From: Neelides folsomi
Taxonomy: Eukaryota; Arthropoda; Collembola; Neelipleona; Neelidae
Assembly: GCA_034687125.1 (NCBI GenBank)
Contig: JAQGBZ010000328.1
Span: forward strand, 1 to 64,000
Direction of reading: 5' to 3'
Length of the DNA stretch: 64,000 nucleotides
A program made the translations under genes and the position numbers. The notes below the pieces were generated by a model. The model was not told the DNA's origin. It did no database searches and was given only the letters and a program-made list of their open reading frames with translations. Shown here one piece after another: positions 1-13,900 of the stretch (within the stretch, counting starts at the first letter, position 1; each line of letters begins with the position of its first letter).

Positions 1-1499
1 GAAAATCATTTGATGTTATATTAATGGTGTAAATTATGTTTAAAGATTTAAATACTTAACGTGAATGCCCTGTATATCCATGTGGCAAAATATTGATTAA
101 CAATAAGTACAAATATTATTAACAGTTAAGCCATTTATAAATCATAAAATTAACAAAGCAGCAACCAAGATAAGACATTCTATAATTAGTACAGATGTTT
201 ACATAAATATTGAATGAACATTGCTAAAAAAATTATTTTCATTATCCTAGGTGTATGAGTAATATGTAGCATAACTAATGAATAATAAATAGGTAGGTAA
301 TATAATGCCATTATAATAGGTTGGTAAGTAAATTACCTAATAAATAATGCATTTATTAATATACTTATGCATTAGGCACTGGGGCTTTTTAACACGAAAA
401 TATTTTAATTGTTATTTATCTTCACATTCCTTAATTAATAAATAGGCGAATTTTATTAATGAAACAAGCCATACCATAGTTCAATGAGTTTAAGCTTGTT
501 AACAATTCAACAATTCTTGTTAACAATTAAGTAAATATTCTGATTAATAAACAGAATATTTATAGTTAATTTTAAAACAAGGTTGATCTAATCGCTTAAT
601 TACAGATAAGTATTAAAACGGCTTTTAATTTAATTTAATAAGGCATAAATTGTAAACATAGACAAGTGCTGTAAGCAATAAGTAAACATGAAAATAATTT
701 TAGTTTTATCTCTGTACTTAAAATACTTATAATACGATGCACAATATAAAAATGTTATCAGCTCAGTGTAAATAATCACAATTCTAAATTGAGCCAGTCT
801 AAGGTTATTTCGCCGCACATCCTGTTGAATTTGTGGTAGAATTCTGTTTTATTTCGACATTGAAAATTGTAATTTCCTAAAATGGAAATAGGAGGATCCT
901 TGTTTTGTCAAGTCGTTGTAAGGTACATTACACTTGTATTTAGTATCTCTAGGGGTCTTGAGTAGATCCAAACTATTACTTTCGCCACATATCGATTCTT
1001 CTCATTCACATGTAATACATACTCACTTTACTGGATATTACATACGAGTAGATACATTCATAAAACCATTGGATTATTTTATTGTGTGTAGAACTAATAA
1101 TGCCCAACATTTGAATATAAGAACAATATCGGCCCGAACAAAACCAAAAGAAAGATCTTTGCCCTCTTTCACCCCAGAGGAAGAATAATAGCCAAATTAT
1201 AGAATAATTTGAATTGGATTAAAACAGCTCTTGTTATTTCAGGGAACGAAGATGAAAACGGAGCGTTTGAAGTTCCTTTTGAGAAGAGCGGATTTGGATG
1301 GTGAATGTATAACATAATTTAAAATATTTCTACTAGAAGATATTTCGTGTGTGCGCCGAGTTGAATCAATGTGGAGAAGCTCGAAGTGTCTCATTTAATA
1401 AGTTAAATGACATGAAAAGATCTTTGGTTGGAGTTGGAGTGAGAGACAAGGACAAGAGAATCCTTTCTTAGTGCCCTCCCCCTCCTCGACATGATACGA
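1..1499. other. AT-rich upstream region, no gene recognised
   Basis: This stretch is very AT-rich up to about 1240 and then more balanced. Open frames are short and show no domain I recognise. A 13-bp direct repeat (cttgttaacaatt) occurs at 495-507 and 516-528. It probably holds 5' flanking or untranslated sequence of the guanylate cyclase that begins at 1948, but nothing proves this. Confidence 0.5.
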
Positions 1500-1507
1500 T
1501 ATAAAAG
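1500..1507 (+). promoter_or_regulatory. Candidate TATA box upstream of the guanylate cyclase gene
   Basis: TATAAAAG lies about 440 bp before the proposed start codon, in the more balanced-composition block that leads into exon 1. Initiation would be expected near 1525-1535. AT-rich DNA produces such matches by chance. The implied leader contains upstream ATGs (for example near 1598), so this is only a candidate core promoter. Confidence 0.2.
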
Positions 1508-1947
1508 TTGGCGAGGAAGATCATTTGACTCTTCTTTGATATGAGTTTGGTCGGGGTACAAGGTGGAACTCATTTCTGGGTATTTTGGAACTGAACGTGA
1601 TGTTGAATTTCCTTCCTAATAAAACTCCTCGTAAGAATCCTTTAATCTCTCCAACTTTCCTATCCTGCTCCAAACTGGAGGAAAAGAAAGTGAGAGGAAG
1701 AAAAATATTCCTTTATTTTGTTTCACAAACTTCAACCTCCAACCATGTTTTGCTCTTCCTTCCCAAAGTGACTTTGAGTTATGTGGATTTCCGACACGAC
1801 CTTTGCGAATGTTGCGGAGAACCTCTTCAACTTGGTGGCCTGGAAAAAACCAGGAGTGACTATGACCAAAGGGAGTCATCCAAATGTAAAGTGTTTCTTC
1901 CCTCGAAGTGACTGTGATTACGGGGACCAGGACTCTTTGGCACGGAA

Positions 1948-4900
1948 ATGCTTAAGACTGAACAAAGTTCTCGCCGACGGCTCTTCGGCTCTCCCCGCTC
2001 ATCTCCTACCCCTAAATTCCCGAATCAGATATGGATAATTGTCCTCATCGTCATATCCAGTTACCTTCCTCTCGTTTCCCTCGCAGGTGAGTCATGTTAA
2101 ACTACTAACTACAGATATGCATATGATGTATTATAATACATAACTAGATCATTCTCAAGGGGTTGGAATCAAGTCTCACTCAGATTAGAACTTTCATCCG
2201 TGAGTGAGTATGTATGTAACTGTATTATTGTATCTTAGTATATCTGTACAAAAGTACATGTTTTAGTATTTCCCCCAATAAACTCAAGGAATTAAACATT
2301 TTCGCAATTATGAATTATGTCTCCATTAAACTCCTCCTATAACTATATTGTATTAACCTTTCCAAAATTGAATCAATGTCCTTGACATGAGATAATATTC
2401 TTCATATATTAAGTTGATTAATTGGGTGAAAGTATAAAATGAACACTTCGTGCTAAGCCCTGCCTAAGCTTGTTATAAATTATATTGTTCTGTCTGTATA
2501 TTATAAAGTAGAGTTTTGTAAGGGTTGGAGAATCGGAATTCATTGAAATAAACGATAGAATTTTGAGTTAGATAGGAAATGGGAGAGATTAAACTTTTGA
2601 ATTTATTTGATTAGAGTCAAGCCAGAAGGAGAAGTTGACTGTTGGATATTTGACTGCCGTGAAAGGGAACATGTCTAACCGGCAGGGGCTTTCCATCTCA
2701 GGAGCAATCTCTCTCGCTTTGGAGACTGTTAATAATGATACAAAACTTCTACCCAATGTCGAGCTTGTCCTCAAATGGAAAGACACCGAGGTTGGGATTT
2801 GAGATTTTTATTCTTTCCCTATTCCTCCCCTGTATTTGCCTAGATGGTTGAAGAGTCCAAATATGAAAATCTTTTACACACTTTCTTGAATTTCCAACTT
2901 TAGGGAACGACGAGGAAAGGAGCGAAAATTCTGACTGACATGCTATGTGAAGATGTCGTAAGCATTCCGAGCAATTCTCATCCTCATCTAATATCCTCCG
3001 CTTGGAAAGTGATAATCATTACTTTTATTTTCTTTCGTGTGTGTAGGCGGCCTTTTTTGGACCTGAAGTTTCGTGCTTTGTGGAAGCACATATCGTTGCG
3101 GCCTGGAATCGCTTCATGATTTCCTACGTACGTGAAAAATCTATTTTGTTGTAAATTATTCAAACCATTTCCCCGTAATGATTTTTCAACCTTGGATGTG
3201 GGGCATAACACTCAAAGAATAAATACAAGATTAAATTTTAATAGTTTAATATTTCTAAGCTAAGAATAAATTAAAAGATATTAACAACAACGTTTAATTT
3301 AATGTTTGACATTCTAATAGGCGCTACACATAAATACACTATTTGCATTATTTATTCATTCAAAGAGAGAAATATTTGAATTATTTGCTTTTTAGCAATA
3401 AAAGCAATCTTGCGTTTTATGCAAACTGCAACTTCAGATCAATGGCAGTTCTTCATATTAAATAAATCGATATTGAATATCGCAGGCAGCATAGAATTGC
3501 AAATCGGCTATGATTTCCCTATTTCGATCATCGAGGAAGGAGTGAAAGGCTCATTAAAATGCTATAAAAGAAAGTGGTTGAAATTTTTAGTTTCATTGGG
3601 ATGAGAGCTCGTAAATTAGAATTTTATAAGTTAAGAGGAAAGGATAGCAATATTTGCAGTATTTTGAAAGTGAATGCTGGTTGGGAAAATTGCCAAAATT
3701 CTCCTTCTGCTTTCGATTCATTTCGGCCCTTTGGATCCTCTTGGGAGTGCCACAAAATTCATACGTAGCAATGTTAAGGAAGATTTCTTTATACATGAAT
3801 TTTCTCCCGGGGAACGAATGGGTCCGAAGGTCTAAAAGCCGAGTATTAACTCAAAGATTTATAAATGATTTTCTGATAAATAGCGCTGTGCAGATGGATC
3901 AGTCTCGGATAAGACCAAATTCCCGACATTTGCGAGGACGGAGGCTCCTGCAAGCCAAGTGGTCAAGTCGGTTCTTTCTCTCATGTACAATTACAATTGG
4001 AAGAGATTCTCTATTATTGTTGAGAACTCAGAGGAGTATATCAAAGTGGCCGAGTCACTTCAAAAGCTCGCTGGCGAGAACAATATGACTGTAAACACGC
4101 TTGACAAGTTCGTGAGCCCGGGACCCAAGTGGTACGAGACGGTGGAGAAAACAAAAAACCAGACAAGAAGTAAGCTTTCTTCGCTCTCTTTATTTCCTTA
4201 AGCTCGAGTGTCGCTAGAGTCTCTTTTTTATGAACCACATACATTTGGTTATACGGTCATGTACAGATATAGAAAATAAAATCTTTGAAGGAAACACTGA
4301 GGGTATATCTACAGTACATAATAATATAGAGTAGCTTCATATAAAAGAAGTAATAAGAAAAGTTGGGAATTATCTGTACGTATAGCTAAATTGGAGCTGA
4401 GAAGTTCCGCTTTATAATGCAATGATTCAGATTTAACCGCAAGAACTTCTCTTTCAGTTTACGTATTTCTGGGAAAGACGACCGACTTGAGGGATATGAT
4501 GGGGACAATGAGATCTCTTCAACTTTTCCAGAATGGAGAATACATTGTCATTTACATAGACACGATTCCTTATTCAAGGAAAGGAGCCTTTGAATACCTC
4601 TGGAGTAAGTTGAGCCCGTCATTTAATTTTAAGTTACAATTTGCAAAATAAAGCTATATGAATGGGAATTTTCGCACAGACTACCTCATGGTTATGAAAT
4701 GACAGATAATACTTAACTGTATGGTACATATACGAGTACTACACCAAATGCGCATATTATGTAGATTAATTATGAAAAGAAAGAGAGTATGTGGAGAAAG
4801 TAAAGATAAATATATGAGACTGTCACATTTATAAAATTTATAAAAGTACAAATATGGCATGAGGCAATTTATTAAAAGTCTCTCGTCCGCCGCATCTAAG

Positions 4901-7900
4901 GACCATAATTTAACTAAATTTTAGATAACATGTGAACACGTAGAGGGGCTCGATGAGGGAAAGTTAACCACAACTAAAGTTTAATAACTTTAATAGAAGA
5001 CATCAATTCTGTTCCATTTACTCTTATAATAGTTACATGTGTTTTCTTCTTGCAATTAAACTCGACCAAACACGCGGACGTTCACCAGGAAAAGCACATG
5101 GACATTTCGCCATCAACTTGTGTGTTGTTGTCATTCATTGCTCCTATATCGTTGAATTACTGTTCTTTTACCTCAAAAGCTCCTAAGGCGTAATTGAGCT
5201 CTTGCACGCTATTTGCTAAACTTTCCTCATCATTCTGTATTTCAACTCGAGGGGAATTCATTGTAACAAGGGCTCATTACTTTTTAAAGGCTCGAAAAAC
5301 TATTAATTTTTTACTCAACTTTAACATACTTGGTTTCTCTCTGTTGAATTTGTTGGCTCATAATATGTAACATATTTCTTTACCTCTGTTCAAACCATTA
5401 GATCATAAATAACCTTTAATCTTATCATTTGTTATGCTTTCCAATAATATTGAAAATAATGTTTACTTTGATTAATACTGTTATTGTATATAATAAATAT
5501 ACCATATGTTATATTTATGACCTTATCTGATGTAATGAATGAGCATTCATAAATATTTATATTGTGTATGTATTTTTATGTATATTACATAATATTTATG
5601 TACATAAGTTTTATATCAAGAAATATTTACCACACAGATTCATTCATTCCTCAGCCTTTAATTTTAGATTTACATTTTAGATCTAAAGATTCGTTCCCAT
5701 TCGCTGTAAATCGTTAAGAAACTGATTGGATTTATTCTATTAGTAAAAACCAAGCTATGTAAGGAGTTAATTAAATCAAGAAAGTTTGAAATATCTATGA
5801 TAAATCTAAAGTAGAGCATATAAAGAATATACATACCTACCTGAACATAAGTATTATCAAAATACAGATATTTGTATATTATGTAAATGATATGCTATAA
5901 CACAGTTTTTATTTATTATGTAGAGACACACGTATTTGTTGAAAAATAGTTTAACTTTTATTTTTTAATTTACTTGTAAAACTATTTTCTTCTTTCTGAA
6001 ATTCTCAAATAACATTAGTATGAGGAAATTGGGAATGTCAGAGATGTTTGAGTTTGTCAAAAAAGTTCTTATTTAGTTGTGACCGTTGTGAGTTGTTGAG
6101 TGGTTCTTTATACACTGTAATATATATTTTGGCTTGACATAGTTGGAAACTTGTTAAAAGTTAATAATGAATTTTTGGCATCTTTTGAATGCCTGGGTTT
6201 TGGTATACCCAAACTTTGGAACAAGTGCCCAGTGTCTGGTGTTATAATGTATAAATACTTTATTATGTATGGTACATACAATATGTATGAGTTATACGAC
6301 TTACCAAATTATAAATTGACTCTAGGCAATGAAGAAGTGAACAAGCTGAAAAACTGCCGTGAAGATTTGGCAAACTTTGACAGCAAGCTATACCAATCTC
6401 TTCTCGTTATTGCTCCCAGTCCTCCCTATGATAAAAACTATGACTATTTCTCAAAAAAAGTTACAAGTTACGGAGAGAAATCCCCCTTCAATTTCACGAG
6501 GAGTGGAATTATCAATTTCACCAAGCATGTCTCGGTCTATGCGGCCAACTTGTACGACTCGGTCATGATCTATGCAGAAGCTTTGGACAAACTTCGCCGC
6601 AAAAGGTCTGACGAGAGCATTGGGATCCTCGCCCGAGATGGGACGGCCATTTTCAACGAAATCATCGAGATGGGTCAATATCAGAGTGAGTACAGAAAAA
6701 CGTATTTATTATTAATTATTCCATTCTCCAAGTTGGGGCCATGGGGAGTTCTCAATCTGATGAAAACGCTTAAAGCCATATAACAATAAAAACTTAAAAG
6801 ATTTATCGCATCCAATTTCTCGAGGCAAAGCGGAGTCTTAAATCTCTTCCTCTTTTATAAAGACCACTTGATTACTATTTCAGATATCTCATGAGCTTCG
6901 CTACCATTGACCAGGAACCTCAGCTCTCTTTTACTTCAGAATATTTATGCTCAAGTTTCAGGGTTTTAGGGCGACCAGAGTATGTAAAGAATTCAAAGAA
7001 TATAAAGTTCTTAAAGACCAAGTCGTTTCATATGCAAAAGTATGTATTATTTATAATTCCTAATATGTGTATAAGCTATTTGATATGATTTTTACAAGTC
7101 TGGTCTGGAACCTAATTTTTAATCCGGTTTTTTTTACTTGTGAATCTCTTTAAAGTATTTTACCCTTAGCTAAATACATGTTTGAAGTCTTGGGCCTTTA
7201 ATTCAAAACGGAACCTTTGAGATTCCCCTTATGAATTATTTAAATTTTCATTTGAAAATGCCGTAAGATAGTCTATGAAAAATCTATGCTTTTACGAGGA
7301 AAAATTTGATATTTTTAAAATGAAATTCAGATAAGAGCTCTTGATCTTAAAAGAACTTCTGCTTCAAACTTGAGTGTGCTATAAAATTAAACCTTATGCA
7401 TTTATGCACAATATACTTCCCTTTATCTATCTGTATATCATAAAATACCAATTGATTTTTACCCCTTTACATACTTATATGAATGCCGACTCTACACTAT
7501 TGTACAGTATCTAGGTATGTCCAAATGTAGAGTACACACATGCATAAATAATGCTATAAATATTTCTTTCAGTGTAATCAGTAATCACCAATTATTAATA
7601 TAATTATAAGACTCTTTAACATATTGGCATATTAAAAGATGAATAAAAGACTAATAAATTGATTTCAAAATATTTTTTAATATTTTTAAACTTTTTGGAT
7701 CAATTTCTATACATGGGTAGGTATACAAATACTGTCTCGTAGTAAGACAGTCAGAGAGACCTTAAAGTATTGTGTATTCATTTTCAATGTTAAAGTATTG
7801 TGGATCCATTAGGCCTTTATTCAATTTTCATTTCCAAGTTCCAGGTAAACATTTTGAAAGGCCCTAGCTTAGACAAGTATGAATAATGCACTATTACACA

Positions 7901-10900
7901 AAATATTTTGATTCAAGTCAAAATGACACTGTTGATAAAAGGAAAATCTGCCTTCATGTCAGATGCAGAGGGAATAAAAGCAATCTGTTGCAAATCCTGA
8001 CTACTAAATGTTTGAAAGGGTCTTCAAAAGGCTGTTGTGGACATTTTACAGAAAAGACAAGAGATTTAGATTTATTGTATGTATTGAAAATGGTTTGATA
8101 TAAAACGCCAGTGGGAAGTTGAATAAAAGAAAGAGTGGAAAAATGCGAATCACATGTGCTTATCCTCAAGCTTAGAGAAAGAGATGAAAGTAACAAAAAG
8201 ATATCAAAAGTTGATTAGGATGTTCGTGATGATTCTGATTTTCCGAGATGATTTTGATTTCTCATTTATCTTTTTTTCCGTCTGTTGAAGGTATTACTGG
8301 AGCGAAGATTTCGATCGATAAGAATGGAGACTCTGAAGGGAACTACACACTCATTGCCTTTAAGCCTGCTAACTATAGTCGGAATATCTCAGATACTCAT
8401 TCATTTGTCTGTTCATCATATATGATCCCAGTGGCCAATTTTCATCCGCGAGTCAACGACAACTTGACGTTCCCTGTAAGTATCCTCATTTCTCAACTTT
8501 CTTGTTTTTCGGCGAATTTCTTTCCGAAGAGCGGAAGACCTGAAGGGAAAATATAATTCCCTAATAATCCATAAACTGCCTTTATTGCATTTCCCTTTAA
8601 CTCTACAATTCGTTGACATTTGAAAGGAACAAAAGTTTTTTATATTATATTTTATACACATAATATTGTTTTTTCATTTCCTTTCACAATTTCATTAAAT
8701 TATTTTTCTTTCGCTCCGAGGCTTTTCATCCGCCCAATTTCAATTTCATGGTTGTTCATATTAGACAAAGGGCCTTAATTTGCATTTTTCCTTGTGCCTG
8801 TCTTGTAGAAAATGAAAATATACGCTGGGTCTGAAATTGAATGGATCAATGGGAAGGCTCCGTCTGATGAACCTAAATGTGGATTTGATGGTGAAAAGTG
8901 CGAGAGGCACGAAAATTACAGATCAGTTATTACTGCCAGTGTTCTCGGATTCGTTCTAATTGTTGTTATTTCCGTGTCGGCGAGTCTTTACCGCAAATGG
9001 AAAATTGAGCAAGAAATTGAGGGCCTCTTATGGAAAATTGACATTAATGACGTCAAATTCCAACAAAATTGTGATGACAATACTCAATCTCGGGTGAGCC
9101 AAAAACAAAAAAAAGTCGCGTGGTATTTGATGTGTATGCGAATTTGTTGTTTATTTGGAAAAGAAGGGACGAGTCGGAAGGATCGATGCTATCGACCTTT
9201 CCCATGAATGAATTCCTCCTTCATTTCTACTCGAAAAAAATGTAAATTAATGTGATTGACTCTCCAGGTTAGCCTCGTGAGTGTGGGTTCAATGGGGCAG
9301 GTCTACTGCACGACGGCCACTTACAAAAAAGCCGTTGTTCGAGTCAAGGAGTTGAAACTCCAAAAGAAATATGTGATCTCAAGGCAAACTATGAAGGAGA
9401 TGCGGTGCATGAAAGAAATGTGCAATCCCAATATCAACTCTTTTCATGGGGCAGTCATACATCCGATGAAAATATGTCTAGCGTACGAATACTGCGGAAA
9501 AGGATCTCTATCGGTATGCGCTACCTTTCTTTATCGCTTTTGCTGGAGCTCTCTGCCGATTCGCATTTATTTAATCATTACTATTGCTCAATAATTGAAC
9601 AAAATGCTAAGAATAGTTTGCCGACAAACTTTACCATTCCTTAATACATAACTTATCTCTTGGCACTTTAAATACCATGTTTTGATTTTAAACACCCAAC
9701 TATGGCTCCACAGTCCATGCTAAATATTTTCTTCTCGACTAATCGAGATTCTAATCTTATTTAAAAGCATATGGCCAATTAGATCATCAAGGACTCAAAT
9801 AGACATCGTACATTATTTTTACATTTACTACAAGAGCCCGCCTAATGTATTCATCACTTATTTTCTTTAATTACTTGACATTCAATTACGAGTTATCAAT
9901 TCTAATTTTAGCTCAAGTCTCGCAGATTGTATATTTTTAAATTTATGATTTGATTTAATTCGTCAATTGAAAGGATATTTATGTATTATCATTCGGATTT
10001 ATATAAAAGCAATATCACACTGCGATATTTACATAGACAATATACTCAATGTCAGTTATTTATAAAGACCTAGCTAACAGATATTTTGGATGTCTTAAAT
10101 TGGAGCTTATTTAAATATTATGTATTTCTTAGAATTGGAATAATAATATATGGATATGGATATAACACATGTATTTATGTTATATGGAATTAATATAACT
10201 TAAATACTTATAAATTCTTAGCTAAATTATGCAAGAGTCCAAGCGTTAGCATTATAAATAACAGAAAGCACAACACACCTTGTTTGATTGATAAAATCAA
10301 TTAGGAATATTAATAAAAAATGGTAAATGAAAGCATGCAAACTTGATGTAAAAATCATAACTGTAAATTGAAATGCGTAAACACTTCTCTTTGATTGAAT
10401 TATTATGCAGGAATGCTGTGAGTGTTAAGCGAATCCTAATCAAATGCTTTACTTTTTCATAAACCTAATAAATTAAAGTATTTGGGTTAAATTGGACTAA
10501 ATTATGAATTTATTGGGAACGAAGACGCTAACTAATCTTAAATTCTTCTTCTTACTTTAACAGGACGTCGTGGAGAATGAGGACATTAAATTAGACTCGT
10601 CATTCATTGCCTCCCTCGTCCACGATCTAATCAAGGTGAGAAACGTGAAATTCACCTTAAATCGCTCCAACTAAAAATTCAATTTGCAATAATTTAACAT
10701 GGGGCTCCAGAGAGGTTCCATTTGAGTAAAGAATAAAATTTCATACGTGGCAATCGCATTTTGTTATTACGTGGCCTACACCTGGGAATGTAGAGAAATT
10801 GGAGAGGAATCTCCAATAATCCAAGAATAATAAAGGGCCACTCCAAAGAGCCGAACCAATCTAATCACAACTTTTAATTAATAGGGAATGATTTATATCC

Positions 10901-13900
10901 ACGACTCAGAATTGGGATTTCACGGGAACCTGAAGAGTTCTAACTGTGTAATAACTTCGCGGTGGGTTTTGCAACTCACCGACTTTGGGCTCTCGGAAAT
11001 CCGGAGTGCTTCATATTCGTATGCAGAGTCTCTCGACCCCGATCTACCCCACACGTACTATCAAAACCTATTGTGGAAAGCTCCTGAACTTCTTCGGGAA
11101 AAAGGATTTTCAAAAGGATCTCAAAAGGGGGATGTCTATGCTTTTGCTATCATACTTTACGAAATATATGGGAGAAAAGGTCCGTATGGAATGAGCGAAA
11201 CTGATCCGAGAGGTAAAATTCAATTTTCATTTTACTAATTAGTTATTAATTTATTTTGTGTTTGTACATACGAACATCTATAATATTAACAACGAGATAC
11301 TTTATTACCATTTATGTGCGAGTTCTCGTACCATACTAATATACCCATACTTATGTTATACTGATACATATTTAGTTCTCGAGTTTAATGTATTAATATG
11401 TATGGTAGTAGGGCTATCACGTATACCTTGTAAATTCACATATCTTTGGTACTTTTATAATGTAAGGTCTAAATCCTAATCACAACTAAAAGGTTACTTG
11501 AGCTCGTTTAATCAAAGAATGCCCTTTATGGGATCATTTTTCATGTCAAAACAAATATGGTTGGGTATTTTATTGTGTTAATGAAATATGGATTAGTAAA
11601 TTGTACGCTATTTAATTAAAACTTTTTTAAATGAATAATACTATTAATTTGGGACACATCTTTTACTACACTTGGAGAATGCTAAAGAAAAATAAGCAAA
11701 TATATAAATAGTAATTACAGGTAGTATAAGTATTTTAGGTAGGTATACAATATATAATATATTGTATTTTAAAATTATTTTCTAATATATTTAGTATATT
11801 ACATAAATAAGTGAAAGCAAAGAAAGGTTTGATATGCCCAAAGAATTCAATTGATTCGAGGAATGTGAAAGCTTTTCCTCATACATACTATTCTCGATGT
11901 TTAAATAAAAGCTTACGTAGCACGTAATAAATAAACCTTCAGATCATAAGCCTTTTTATTTAAGAATGAACTTCATTTTATTATATGGGCCCATTTTTGT
12001 AATAAGGTGGAACACAACGAAGTGCATACCTTTTGAATTTAAAATAACAATAAATAGGGGCATAATCCAGAACTCTTATCCTCATTTCTATATTTTATAA
12101 ATGTTTTCTTTCGCATTGAATCAATAATGCCCACCACGCCTTGTTTTCTTAATCTTTCGATAGTCAAAGAAATCTTTAGTGCCCCAGAAGAGTAAAAGTG
12201 ACTTCCTTAGAATTAATAAGGTGTGAAAGTCACGTTCTGCAATGCAGGTCGGAGCGAAAGTTGGAAGTCGATATATCTCTACTTTGTTCTCATTCTACGT
12301 CTTTCATTCATCATTCCCCAAGCACCCCATTCCGAATAATGCTCTTTCCAAACTATTAGAGATATTTATTAATGGAAGGGCATAATATGATTAAATTGAA
12401 CTGGAAGTACGTATGTGGAATGTTGTGTAGTTATCTTCCGAGTGAGATAAGGGACACGGACTAAATGCAATCAAAACCAAAAGGGTTTCCATCACCCTTT
12501 TTAAGTGATTCCATTCCCCGAGAGAAGTTAATTATCTTCAAATGTGATGGAGGGGAGTAATTTGAATAATAGGGCCACCACCACGAGGTGTTTCTGAGAT
12601 TCCACGATACGTCTCTTTTAATTGAAATTAATTGCAGAGATCGTTGAACAAGTGAGAAGCGGGCCATGCCCGTCCGGCCTCCCATTTCGACCTCAAGTAA
12701 GTTTTCTGGATGACTGCCCGAACCAGTGTCCAGAATACGTGATTACCCTCATGGGAGAATCTTGGGACGAACTCCCTGAGAATCGACCTTCCTTTGGATC
12801 AATCCGAGAAAGGCTTAAACCTCTTAAAGAGGGCATGTGAGTTACTTTACATCCTTTTTCTCTTTGGAAAGTTTGGAAGGATTCGAAAATGATTTCTCTC
12901 CACCTTCCCACCACTTTATGAGGGAATAACTGATATTGGGAGTGGTGAGAGTCACGACACGGTGACCGGCAAATTGATTACCCAGTCACAACTCCACATT
13001 TCCAAATACTTATGATACTTACATACTTTTAGATAGAGTATTGTTATTATAGTGGAGAACTTTCCTTACAATATCGATTCCTTTATTAGATTCCCTCACC
13101 CTTTGAGATTTCGATTCGACCCTTTTATTTTATTCAATTCTGACGACTGAATTGAAAGAAGAATTGAATAAAAACCTCTCCGCTTTTTATATTCATACTT
13201 ATATTCGATCAGGGGCTTGGAAGATCAATTGGCTCCCTTGTGGCCATTCTTCCCTTTACTTCAAATTGCACACACATCTCTTTTCCGCTTTTTATCCAAA
13301 AATTGAGATAGGCAAATTTCAGCGAGCCAATTTGAATAGATATAAATGGAACATGAAGTTTACTCAAGTTTTGATTATTCCGGGCCCAATTCATCATAAG
13401 CCGTTTTTACCCAAGAAAGTTAAGATTTTGCAAAATAATTTGTAAAAATCAATTAACTATGTAATAGTAACAACTTACAAGGTCGCTGCATTATTTTTAT
13501 CGTCAATAAATTACCTCGCTTTTTCTCTATTTATTTAGGAAACAAAATGTAATGGATCATATGGTCTTTATGATGGAGAAATATCAATACAATCTCGAAG
13601 GCTTGGTCTCAGAAAGGACAGATATGTTGATTCACGAAAAGAAGAAAACGGAAGATCTCCTTCATCGGATGCTCCCCATGTAAGACCCTAAAGGGATCAC
13701 AAAGAACATGAGTGATGCTATTACATGACACGATGCCATAAGTTGACATCAAATATGATTTACCAACTGCTTCTTCGTTTTCACCGTTCTCATTTATTAT
13801 ACAGGCCGGTTGCGGAGAGACTCACAATGGGCGACGGGATTGAGCCAGAATCCTTCGAAATGGTCACCATCTATTTCTCCGACATTGTCGGGTTCACCCA

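Noticed and set aside
1585-1911. 108-codon open frame upstream of the guanylate cyclase
   Set aside because: Its translation has no recognisable motif and overlaps open frames on both strands; it is more likely leader sequence than a gene.
7886-8098. 70-codon Cys-containing open frame in a guanylate cyclase intron
   Set aside because: Exons 7 and 8 join directly to give the conserved [18 protein letters not shown] run, leaving no place for it, and it has no splice boundaries.
13152-13445. 97-codon open frame between guanylate cyclase exons 13 and 14
   Set aside because: It lies wholly in an intron whose flanking exons join in frame without it, and it shows no domain.
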